A stretch of 50,456 bases of DNA from an uncultured Christensenellaceae bacterium. GTDB lineage: Bacteria; Bacillota; Clostridia; Christensenellales; Borkfalkiaceae. Below the pieces are notes generated by a model. The model ran no database searches. It was not told where the DNA came from and saw only the letters and a list, made by a program, of their open reading frames with translations. This document shows positions 1 through 6,989 of this stretch, in pieces. The translations under genes and the position numbers were made by a program. Where the stretch lies: contig CAJUOP010000010.1 of the NCBI GenBank assembly GCA_910588465.1, forward strand, positions 1 to 50,456, in the 5' to 3' direction. The stretch's first letter is position 1. Each line of letters begins with the position of its first letter.

Positions 1-1598
1 AACTCCCCGCCACAGTCGGCTTGGTCGTCGTCCAGCTCGAACTCCCCGACTTTCGATATTCCAACGCAAAGTCGGGCGCCCGCGCCGTCCCTTTGTCCCT
101 GTCAAATGGAATCCCGATTTCGCTTGGCTGGATCGGCGCCATCGCCGCGTCCTGCAAGTCTCCGTTTTCGTCGACGAGCGGAGATTCCATTTTTATCTTT
201 TTCTTGGTTATGATTATGTTGATATCCGCCGAACGGGTTGTTTCGGGTAAGCTATCGAAAACATAATCCATGTTATCAGACGGAAGAGTGACCGTTACTT
301 TATGCGTTCCCACGTCGGTAAAATTGCCGATTTGTCCGCTTAGCGTGATTACCGAAGGGTCGTACCAATCCGCAACCGTTTCCAACGTTTGTGCTTCGCC
401 GTTGTATTCTAAAGTAATATCGTCCGTGGGAATTCCGCGCAATGCGTGCTCTTCTGCTTTTGTCAAATTTAAATGCAAACACGGACGAACCCCAAAAGTT
501 CTGGTTGGAGCAGTATGATTAAGGCTACCTGAAGAATCATATGAAAGAATGTTACCCAAGCTTACATTAGATCCGCCACGAGACACATATCCATTGCTTA
601 CCGATATTGAATAATAAATGCTATTTCCCGTCTGCCAAATAGTTCGTGAAGAAAATTGTGTGCAACCTATTTCTGAAACAGCGGGTAACCAAATATAATC
701 ATTCTTCCAAACATCGTAACCGTTTATCGTAGATAAATTAAATGAGCCGCTATAACCGCCCTGCGGTAACGGATAGCCGTTGGACCCTGTTCCGTAGTTT
801 TCATTTGGAATATTCGGAGTATTTCCATACACTACATTCCACGATAAGGAACCTTGATATGCAATCTGTTCAGGCTGAACGATAAAATTTGTAAGACTTC
901 CCGCTACATCAGGAACGGTAAACTTTACAAAATCGTTATTTGAGGTTTTTTGGGTATAAGGAACCCGAGTGCCGCTTGCGTTTAGGTATTCTCCACCGGC
1001 ATTTAATGTTACCGCACGAATATAACTGGTCCCGTACATTTCCGACAAACTCGCAGAAGCAGAATATTGCCCCCGTACGGAATATTTATTATAAGTTAAT
1101 TGCGCCGGGTCGGTTAGCCATAATGTTGCTATAACGTTCTCTCCGTCTCTATCTTTTGTAAGAGAGGTAATAAACCATTCTAAGCCGCCAAATTTCAATA
1201 CTACGGCTTTGCCGCCTGCGTTTTGCTGAATTTTTGGTGCCTGTATAATATTACTGCCAAACCAGTTTTGGTAATTTGACGAAACATTGAACATATTTTC
1301 CACGTCGGAAAATTCCGCGCCGCTCTTCCCCGTCAAATTATTATACAATACATCAAGCGTGTTGCTGTTGAAAATCTTATTCGTTTTTGTTTCATAATTC
1401 GGAACTAAAATATCTCCAACGTTTATCGAATTAGATGAATTTGCAACGGCATAAGCTTTCTTGTTGTTATTTTGAACAGCAAAAAGTGCGCCACAAAGCA
1501 GTGTGACGCACATTAAAAGCACGACAAAAAGACGGGCTAAAAAAGTACTGTTAGAGTACCCCCCCCCGACTATTCATTTGTTCATGCTTTTTTGTCAT
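1..1598 (-). CDS. Secreted surface protein, DUF6273-like plus Ig/MBG-like domain; start out of frame through a G9 run; 3' part beyond window
   Basis: An open frame runs without a stop from about 1558 down to base 1 and off the left edge. Its only good start is ATG at 1596-1598, preceded by AAAGGA at normal spacing. Nine G (1559-1567) lie 10 codons downstream. As sequenced, that ATG meets TAA within a few codons. With eight G it would read MTKKHEQMNSRGG and join the open frame. The joined product has a classic signal peptide: basic n-region, hydrophobic core LFVVLLMCVTLLCGALFAV, then an Ala-rich cleavage region. Residues roughly 110-310 resemble the DUF6273 domain of clostridial surface proteins (WLPAVSEIG and GVRPCLHLNL near its end). 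A beta-rich Ig/MBG-like segment (LEYNGEAQTL, DVGTHKVTVTL) follows. It is probably secreted; any C-terminal anchor lies outside. The in-frame region has no other plausible start, so the gene appears OFF in this sequence. An assembly error of one base is the alternative. Confidence 0.8.
1559..1567 (-). repeat. G9 homopolymer after the start codon (candidate slippage switch)
   Basis: Nine consecutive G on the minus strand sit between a start codon with a ribosome binding site and the signal-peptide coding sequence. Loss of one G (or gain of two) restores the frame. That is the arrangement of translational phase-variation tracts in other bacteria. Confidence 0.7.
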
Positions 1599-1619
1599 AA
1601 TTGTTTCCTTTTTCTATTG

Positions 1620-2232
1620 TTTAGGGTTGAGATTCCTTCGCCCCATAAAGGGACTCGGAATGACAAGGAGCCCCCACTGTCATGCTGAACGAATGTGAAG
1701 CATCCCATGAACGCAGTCCCGACTTTCCTTTCGTGGGATTCTTCGGCTTTCGCCTCAGAATGACAAAAAGGTAAGATTCTTTCGGTCGCTACGCTCAGAA
1801 TGACAAACACTGCGACTGTCATTCTGAGGTATGGCGCAGCCATACCGTGAGAATCTTTTTACCCCTGCTTTGATTCATGGGATTCTTTCGGTCGCTCCGC
1901 TCCCTCTGAATGACAGAGTGATACAGTCCGCCTTCTCCCCAAGGGATTCTAACTTCGCGCTTTGCGCTCGTGCCGCCATTATTTACTCGTCGTTTTTGCA
2001 CAACTCCGCGGAATGGCGGGGCGCCCTGCTACTTCGCCTACGGCGATTCTTCGGCTTTCGCCTCAGAATGACAAAAAGGCAAGATTCCTTCGGTCGCTTT
2101 GCTCCCTCGGAATGACAGAGTGATACAGTCCGCCTTCTCCCCATGGGATTCTTCGGCTTCGCCTCAGAATGACAAAAAGGCAAGATTCTTTCGGTCGCTT
2201 CGCTACCTCAGAATGACGGTAAGACCGTGGGA
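1620..2232. repeat. Block of dispersed hairpin repeats (GATTC...GAATGACA family)
   Basis: About ten imperfect copies of a 28-38 bp unit fill this otherwise gene-free stretch. Forms include a 'ggctttcgcctcagaatgaca' type (about 1735, 2044, 2147) and a 'cggtcgcttcgctccctc' type (about 1777, 1879, 2083, 2184), plus inverted copies starting TGTCATTCTGAG (about 1816). Each begins GATTC and ends GAATGAC, so each can fold on itself. Short open frames here translate to the familiar spurious CHSEGAKRPKES-type strings and are not genes. The same family recurs at 18880-19197 and at the right edge. Bases 2233-2400 are AT-rich and I see no feature in them. Confidence 0.8.
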
Positions 2233-2405
2233 TTCCTCTGAATAACAGCATTACACCTATACAGTATGAAATTGTATCACATTCTTATTTATTTTTCAAC
2301 TGTTTTTGTCGTTTTTCCTCTTTTTTTATTATTTTTACTCGCTTTCTTATAATTTATTATATGTTTTTGCAAAACAAAAAGCGAAAAGAACGGAAACTCG
2401 AGCAA

Positions 2406-2439
2406 GAAAAGAGGAAAGCAGATTCGCTTTCCTCTTTTC
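2406..2439. terminator. Terminator of the feo operon
   Basis: A perfect 14-bp stem (GAAAAGAGGAAAGC / GCTTTCCTCTTTTC) with a 6-nt loop lies just after the Cys-rich gene. T-rich flanks on both sides are consistent with minus-strand termination. Confidence 0.75.
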
Positions 2440-2462
2440 TTTTATGGAGATTGTCGAATGAA

Positions 2463-2627
2463 CTATTTATGTTCGCGCTTACGGGATTGGCAGGCAGTAC
2501 AATGAGCACAGCTTTCACAATCGCAACAGCCGCCCTTTCCCTTTTTTCTGCGGACGATCTGCCAAATCGCCACCCCCGCAACGAACGCGCAGGCAAGCAC
2601 GATAGTTAAAATTTCATACCATAGCAC
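2463..2627 (-). CDS. FeoB-associated Cys-rich membrane protein
   Basis: A 54-residue protein starting at GTG (2625-2627), preceded by AAGGAGG with 7-nt spacing. Residues 3-25 form one membrane helix (WYEILTIVLACAFVAGVAIW). A basic RRKKGKGG turn follows, then a Cys cluster CCDCESCAHCTAC. This layout matches the small FeoB-associated Cys-rich membrane protein family that follows feoB in many Clostridia. These proteins are thought to assist ferrous-iron uptake, perhaps by binding Fe2+ at the cytoplasmic mouth of FeoB; the mechanism is not established. The gene begins 2 nt after feoB's stop, so it is the last gene of the feo operon and probably translationally coupled. Confidence 0.88.
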   Translation of the reverse strand: MLWYEILTIVLACAFVAGVAIWQIVRRKKGKGGCCDCESCAHCTACQSRKREHK

Positions 2628-2629
2628 GG

Positions 2630-5011
2630 TTATTCCTCCTTGTGCTCCTCGTCCGAAACGGCGATTTCCGCTTCCGCCCGCTCCGAAGCCTGCACGGGCT
2701 GCTCTTCTTTTACGGGGCGCTTTTTATTCCACAGCACGATTCCGACGACCGCCGCGGCAACCACCGCCGCCGCGATAAACGCCGTCCACCACCAGCTTCC
2801 GATCAAATAAATCGCACTGCTTACAACATATGACGTACAAACCCAAAACAGAAGCGTCCACTTGAATTTTCCTTTGGGAAGTTCCGCCCTTGCCGTAGCG
2901 CATGCGGCGAAACAGGGAATCGTGAGCATGTTGAAAGCAATAAAGGAGATCAGCGCAGGGATCGTAATTCCCGTGGCGGCGATCATGGCGGAAACCTCCA
3001 TGATCCCCTCTTCGGTGGCGATATATGAGCCCGCAACCGCCGCCGCGAGCGTACCGAAGGACGCTATCACGTTCTCTTTGGCGACCAGCCCCGTAATGGC
3101 GGCAACCGCGAACACCCAGCCCGCCGCGCCCAACTGAGAACCGAACCCGAGCGGCGTGAACAGCGGCTGGATCAGCATTCCGACCGAGCCGAGAATACTG
3201 CGGTCGGCATGGAGATTGACCATTACCGTTTCGCCCCCTGCCTCGACCTCTTCGAGCAAAAACTGCCAGTTCCACGAAAAGGAAGAAAGAAACCAAATGA
3301 CGATCGTCGAGGCGAAAATAATCGTAAACGCCTTTTTGATAAAATGCTTGGTTTTATCCCACAGGTGGATCATCAGCCCTTTAAAGAGCGGCGCATGGTA
3401 TGCGGGAAGCTCCATAATAAAGGGCGGGACCTCGCCGCGCATGGTGGTGGAACGCATGATAAGCACGCAGACGATCGCCGTCACCACGCCCAACAGATAC
3501 ATTCCGTAGGTGATCAGGTCAGCATTACCCACGCCGAAGGAGGATACGATCGCCCCTGCCACCGCCGTTAATATGGGCAGCTTCGCGCCGCACGAAAAGA
3601 AGGGAATGACGCGGACGGTCGCCGTGCGCTCCTGCTCGTCGGCGAGGGTACGGGTGTTGATCATAGCGGGCAAAGAACAGCCGAAGCCCATAATCATGGG
3701 CATGAACGCCCTGCCCGAAAGCCCGAATTTGCGAAAAATCCGATCGAGAATAAACGCGACGCGCGCCATATAACCCGAATCCTCGAGAATGGAGAAAAAC
3801 AAAAACAGCACCAGTATCTGCGGGAGAAACCCGAGCACGGCGGAAAGTCCGCCCCATATCCCGTCCACCACAAAGCTGCCCACCCAAGGCGCGGCGGGGG
3901 CGCAGCACAGCTCTAACAGCGTGCCGATCCAGCCGATGGTCCAATTCCATAAATTCGTGAGTATTACGCCGGGCGAAAACACCGTTCCGTCGTAAAAACA
4001 GGCAAGCAGCGTGGTCGCCGCGTTCTCTTCCCAGCCGAGCCCCCCCTCTTCGACCGAGCCGAACAGCGAGGGCATCCAGCCTTCGCCGAAGCCGTTTAAA
4101 AAGAGCAGATTCTCGGAAAACGTTAAATGAAATATCCCGAGCAGAATCACGAGAAATATCGGAATTCCCCAAATGCGGTGCGTAAGGATTCTATCCGCCT
4201 TATCCGACTTGGTGAGCGCGGTTTTCTCCTTCCCGCTGCGCTCGACGACGGACGAATAGTTCGCCGATATGTACTTATAGCGCGCGTCGGCAACGACCGC
4301 CTCGAAATCGGTGCCGAACGTGTCGTCGGAGAACGTAGACTTAAACGCGTCTACCGTAGGAACGAGCTCGGGGTGCATCCTCACTTCGATCTCGTCCATT
4401 TCCGAAAGCTTTACCGCATGGAAGAGCGGTGCGGCGACCTTCTGCCCCTCGAGCGCGATGGAAACGTCGCGGATCAGGTGCGCAATGGGCGAATCCTTTA
4501 ACACCGTTTCGCCCTTACGGGGCGATTTGGAAACCTTGATCGCCCTGTCCATCAGCTCCTTGATCCCGTTGCCTTTCAGCGCGGAGATCGTGACAACGGG
4601 CAGTCCGATTTTCTTTTCGAGCCGCGCGGCGTCGATCTTGTCGCCCTTCTTTTCCACCGCGTCCATCATGTTCAGCGCGAGCACCACGGGCACGTCGATT
4701 TCCATAAGCTGCGTGGTGAGATACAGATTGCGCTCGAGGTTGGTTGCGTCTACGATATTGATCACGCAGTCGGGGCGCTCGTCTAAAATAAAGTTGCGCG
4801 AAACCACCTCTTCGGGCGTGTACGGCGAAAGGGAATATATCCCCGGCAGGTCTACAATGGAAACGGGCTCTTCGCCGCGCTTGTATACGCCCTCGCGCTT
4901 ATCCACCGTAACGCCGGGCCAGTTGCCCACGTACGCGGTCGAGCCGGTAAGCAGATTGAAAAGCGTGGTCTTGCCGCAGTTGGGATTGCCCGCCAAAGCA
5001 AATTTTTTCAT
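2630..5011 (-). CDS. feoB: Ferrous iron transporter FeoB
   Basis: Inner-membrane Fe2+ permease with an N-terminal G domain, 793 residues. I start at ATG 5009-5011, which overlaps the feoA stop (ATGA); the reading frame extends 8 codons further upstream without a better start. G1 is GNPNCGKT at residues 8-15, G2 GVTV around 33-36, G3 DLPG at 54-57 and G4 NMMD at 114-117. A helical GDI-like spacer region follows, then a polytopic Gate/Nucleoside-recognition core with the GFGCSLPAMINTRTL and GFGSQLGAAGW regions. A final membrane helix (about 740-765) and a charged, Glu/Ala-rich tail close the protein. Length and order are typical of FeoB. It lies between feoA and the small Cys-rich gene in one operon, probably iron-repressed through the palindromes upstream. 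Confidence 0.97.
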   Translation of the reverse strand: MKKFALAGNPNCGKTTLFNLLTGSTAYVGNWPGVTVDKREGVYKRGEEPVSIVDLPGIYSLSPYTPEEVVSRNFILDERPDCVINIVDATNLERNLYLTTQLMEIDVPVVLALNMMDAVEKKGDKIDAARLEKKIGLPVVTISALKGNGIKELMDRAIKVSKSPRKGETVLKDSPIAHLIRDVSIALEGQKVAAPLFHAVKLSEMDEIEVRMHPELVPTVDAFKSTFSDDTFGTDFEAVVADARYKYISANYSSVVERSGKEKTALTKSDKADRILTHRIWGIPIFLVILLGIFHLTFSENLLFLNGFGEGWMPSLFGSVEEGGLGWEENAATTLLACFYDGTVFSPGVILTNLWNWTIGWIGTLLELCCAPAAPWVGSFVVDGIWGGLSAVLGFLPQILVLFLFFSILEDSGYMARVAFILDRIFRKFGLSGRAFMPMIMGFGCSLPAMINTRTLADEQERTATVRVIPFFSCGAKLPILTAVAGAIVSSFGVGNADLITYGMYLLGVVTAIVCVLIMRSTTMRGEVPPFIMELPAYHAPLFKGLMIHLWDKTKHFIKKAFTIIFASTIVIWFLSSFSWNWQFLLEEVEAGGETVMVNLHADRSILGSVGMLIQPLFTPLGFGSQLGAAGWVFAVAAITGLVAKENVIASFGTLAAAVAGSYIATEEGIMEVSAMIAATGITIPALISFIAFNMLTIPCFAACATARAELPKGKFKWTLLFWVCTSYVVSSAIYLIGSWWWTAFIAAAVVAAAVVGIVLWNKKRPVKEEQPVQASERAEAEIAVSDEEHKEE

Positions 5012-5241
5012 TCCTTTACCTCCAGCCCGACGCAAGCCGCTTCCGTCTTGCGGAGCGTGAGCTCGTAGCCGCGGATGGTGATTTCCAGCGGGTCGCCCAA
5101 GGGCGCCTTTTTGCGGAGCACAACCTCCGCGCCGGGCGTTACGCCCATGTCGAACAGTCTGCGGCGAAGCTTGCCCTCGCCCGCAACGCTCTTTACGATT
5201 CCCGTTTCGCCGACGGATAATTCGCTGAGTAGCTTTTGCAT
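5008..5241 (-). CDS. feoA: FeoA domain protein
   Basis: A 77-residue SH3-like FeoA protein, the cytoplasmic partner of FeoB in ferrous iron uptake. The family pattern is clear: an N-terminal LSELSVGETGIV strand, LRRRLFDMGVTPGAEV in the middle, and DPLEITIRGYELTLRKTEA at the end. Its TGA overlaps the feoB start codon by the ATGA arrangement, which implies translational coupling. It is the second of two FeoA-like genes in this operon; of the two it is the closer to canonical FeoA. Confidence 0.95.
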   Translation of the reverse strand: MQKLLSELSVGETGIVKSVAGEGKLRRRLFDMGVTPGAEVVLRKKAPLGDPLEITIRGYELTLRKTEAACVGLEVKE

Positions 5242-5284
5242 CTTGTTTCTCCTCTCTGTAATTTATTTAAAAACACCGTGTTTT

Positions 5285-5497
5285 TTACGCTACGAAAATG
5301 TGCGCCGCCACGTTGCGGTCTAGCGCGAGCCTGCCGTCCTTTACCATACACACGGTACTCCCCCCCGCAGAGGATAACACGGTTATCTTTGCATCGGGCA
5401 GCACGCCCAAATCGGAAAGGTGCTTTCTTGTCTTTTCGTCGGCGGCAATTTTTACGATTTTTACTTCCTGCCCGATGGGCGCGAGAATGAGCGGCAT
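5285..5497 (-). CDS. Second FeoA-like protein
   Basis: A 70-residue FeoA-domain protein (MPLILAPIGQEVKIVKI, RKHLSDLGVLPDAKITVL, MVKDGRLALDRNVAAHIFV). I choose ATG at 5495-5497 because AAGGAAAAAGAT precedes it at normal spacing. The upstream ATG at 5519-5521 falls inside an operator palindrome and has no ribosome binding site. It is the first gene of the operon, 43 nt before feoA. Tandem FeoA genes are common in Clostridia; whether this copy contacts FeoB or has a different role cannot be told from sequence. Confidence 0.9.
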   Translation of the reverse strand: MPLILAPIGQEVKIVKIAADEKTRKHLSDLGVLPDAKITVLSSAGGSTVCMVKDGRLALDRNVAAHIFVA

Positions 5498-5512
5498 ATC
5501 TTTTTCCTTTTG

Positions 5513-5528
5513 GTTCGCCATTGCGAAC
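5513..5528. promoter_or_regulatory. feo operator-like palindrome, copy A
   Basis: GTTCGC CATT GCGAAC, a perfect 6-bp inverted repeat around 4 nt. It lies in the feo leader just upstream of the first ribosome binding site. Confidence 0.7.
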
Positions 5529-5546
5529 TCATGTTTGATAAATTTA

Positions 5547-5562
5547 GTTCGCCATTGCGAAC
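5547..5562. promoter_or_regulatory. feo operator-like palindrome, copy B
   Basis: Same GTTCGC CATT GCGAAC sequence as copy A, 34 bp away (about three helical turns). It lies just downstream of the -10 box, over the expected transcription start, so a bound protein would block transcription. Confidence 0.75.
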
Positions 5563-5569
5563 TGTTGTT

Positions 5570-5598
5570 ATTTTATCACTTCTTTTCGCGGCTGTCAA
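5570..5598 (-). promoter_or_regulatory. Promoter of the feo operon
   Basis: TTGACA (5593-5598), a 17-bp spacer, then TAAAAT (5570-5575) on the minus strand. Near-consensus housekeeping promoter, bracketed by palindromes B and C. Confidence 0.8.
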
Positions 5599-5625
5599 CT
5601 GTTTTTTACAAGTTTTTACAAAAAA

Positions 5626-5641
5626 GTTCGCAGCTGCGAAC
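5626..5641. promoter_or_regulatory. feo operator-like palindrome, copy C
   Basis: GTTCGCAGCTGCGAAC is a perfect 16-bp palindrome upstream of the -35 box. It has the same half-sites as copies A and B but a different centre, so the conserved part is the GTTCGC/GCGAAC arms. Confidence 0.7.
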
Positions 5642-5701
5642 TTTTCCTGTTTTCTCCTCTTGGTCCGTCCGATAATTTTTAGTCACACCCGCGTTAATTA
5701 T

Positions 5702-5730
5702 TTGACATAACATAAATTTTATTATATAAT
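5702..5730 (+). promoter_or_regulatory. Promoter of the GNAT-like gene
   Basis: TTGACA (5702-5707), 17-bp spacer, TATAAT (5725-5730): full consensus, facing the gene at 5784. Confidence 0.85.
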
Positions 5731-5783
5731 GTAAGTCTTAAAACTCTGCGCGGCACCTTGCGCGCTAACGTAAGAGGATGAAT

Positions 5784-6908
5784 ATGATTGAAATTAAAGA
5801 AGTAAAGACCAAAAAACAGAAAACTCAGTTTTTGAATTTCTGTTTAAAGATGTATAAAAATAACCCCTGCTTCGTCCCCCCCCTGTACTCGAACGAAAAA
5901 AAGCTGTTCGGCAATCATCACGATTATTGCGATCAGGCGGAAAGCGTGTTTTATCTCGCCTATAAAGACGGCAAGGTAGCGGGCAGGATCTCGGGGATTT
6001 TACAGAACGCAAGCAACGAAAAATGGAATCAGAAGCGCGTGCGTTTTACGCGGTTCGACTGCATCGACGACCAGGAAGTGGCGAACGCCCTCTTCGCGGC
6101 GGTGGAAAACTGGGCGAAGGAAAAGGGCATGAAGGAGCTCGTCGGTCCCCTCGGCTATTCGGATATGGAGCGCGAAGGACTTTTGGTGGAGGGCTTCGAC
6201 CAGCTGAACACCTTCGAAGAGCAATACAACTTCCCCTACTACGAAAAGCTGGTGAACAATTACGGCTTCGAAAAGGAGGTCGAATGGCTGGAATGCCGTC
6301 TGACCGCGCCCGACTCCGCTTACATCGAAAAGATGAAGCGCGTCAGCGACAAAGCGATGGAACGCGCGGGCTGCCACTTCGGCGAAGCGAAAAACACCAA
6401 GGACTTTTTAAAGAAATACGCGGACGACTTTTTTAACATTATCGACCAGTCCTACGCCCATATTTACGGGACCGTCCCCTTTACGGAGAAAATGAAAAAG
6501 TCTATCATGAAAGACTTCGGGCTGATCATCGACCTGCGTTACGTTACGGTGGTGCTCGATAAAAACGACCGTCCCGTCGCGTTCGGGCTTTGCTTCCCCG
6601 GCTTCGGAAAGGCGCTGCAAAAGTCGGGCGGCAGACTTACGCTCTGCACGCTGTTTAAAGTGCTTCATGCCATTAAAAAGCCCGAATCGATCGATCTGGC
6701 GCTCATCGGCGTTCTGCCCGAATATCACAACACGGGAATCAGCCACGCGATTTTTTATAAAATGGTGCAGCTGCTTACCAAGGGCACGGCAAAGTATGCC
6801 GAAACAAACCTGATGCTCGACTATAATTTTAATATTCTCAACCAGTGGAAAAACTTTCACCCCGTTCAGCACAAACGCCGCCGTTCTTATGTAAAACATA
6901 TCGGCTGA
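5784..6908 (+). CDS. GNAT-fold acetyltransferase-like protein
   Basis: A 374-residue soluble protein. The second of two nearby ATGs (5784) is preferred because AAGAGG lies 6 nt upstream; the first (5778) directly abuts that element. The N-terminal half carries GNAT-like features (ESVFYLAYKDGKVAGRISGI, then ENWAKEKGMKELVGPLGYSDMEREGLLVEGFD). The C-terminal half has a second GNAT-like segment (RPVAFGLCFPGFGKAL, IDLALIGVLPEYHNTGISHAIFYKM). This resembles the double-GNAT hypothetical proteins of about 370-390 residues found in gut bacteria. Substrate unknown. Monocistronic: its own consensus promoter and a strong terminator enclose it. Confidence 0.7.
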   Translation: MIEIKEVKTKKQKTQFLNFCLKMYKNNPCFVPPLYSNEKKLFGNHHDYCDQAESVFYLAYKDGKVAGRISGILQNASNEKWNQKRVRFTRFDCIDDQEVANALFAAVENWAKEKGMKELVGPLGYSDMEREGLLVEGFDQLNTFEEQYNFPYYEKLVNNYGFEKEVEWLECRLTAPDSAYIEKMKRVSDKAMERAGCHFGEAKNTKDFLKKYADDFFNIIDQSYAHIYGTVPFTEKMKKSIMKDFGLIIDLRYVTVVLDKNDRPVAFGLCFPGFGKALQKSGGRLTLCTLFKVLHAIKKPESIDLALIGVLPEYHNTGISHAIFYKMVQLLTKGTAKYAETNLMLDYNFNILNQWKNFHPVQHKRRRSYVKHIG

Positions 6909-6925
6909 AGTACAATAATGATATC

Positions 6926-6966
6926 GCACGGGGGCGGCTGCAAATGCAGCCGCCCCCGTGCTTTTC
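6926..6966. terminator. Strong bidirectional terminator
   Basis: A perfect 16-bp G/C-rich stem (6926-6941 with 6946-6961) with an AAAT loop, followed by TTTTCTTTT. It separates the convergent GNAT-like and exonuclease genes. Confidence 0.9.
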
Positions 6967-6989
6967 TTTTGAATTTTAACTCGTTTATA

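Noticed and set aside
1595..2251. Several short open frames with CHSEG/VILRR-type sequences
   Set aside because: They translate the dispersed repeats in different frames, overlap one another on both strands and have no ribosome binding sites; not genes.
5513..5641. feo palindromes as LexA (SOS) boxes
   Set aside because: LexA boxes in Bacillota read CGAAC-N4-GTTCG. Here the half-sites are in the reverse order, and the genes are for iron uptake.
5876..5883. C8 run in the GNAT-like gene as another phase switch
   Set aside because: It lies in frame inside a cytoplasmic enzyme (Val-Pro-Pro-Leu) with no sign of a frame problem; a run of this length is expected by chance once or twice in the window.
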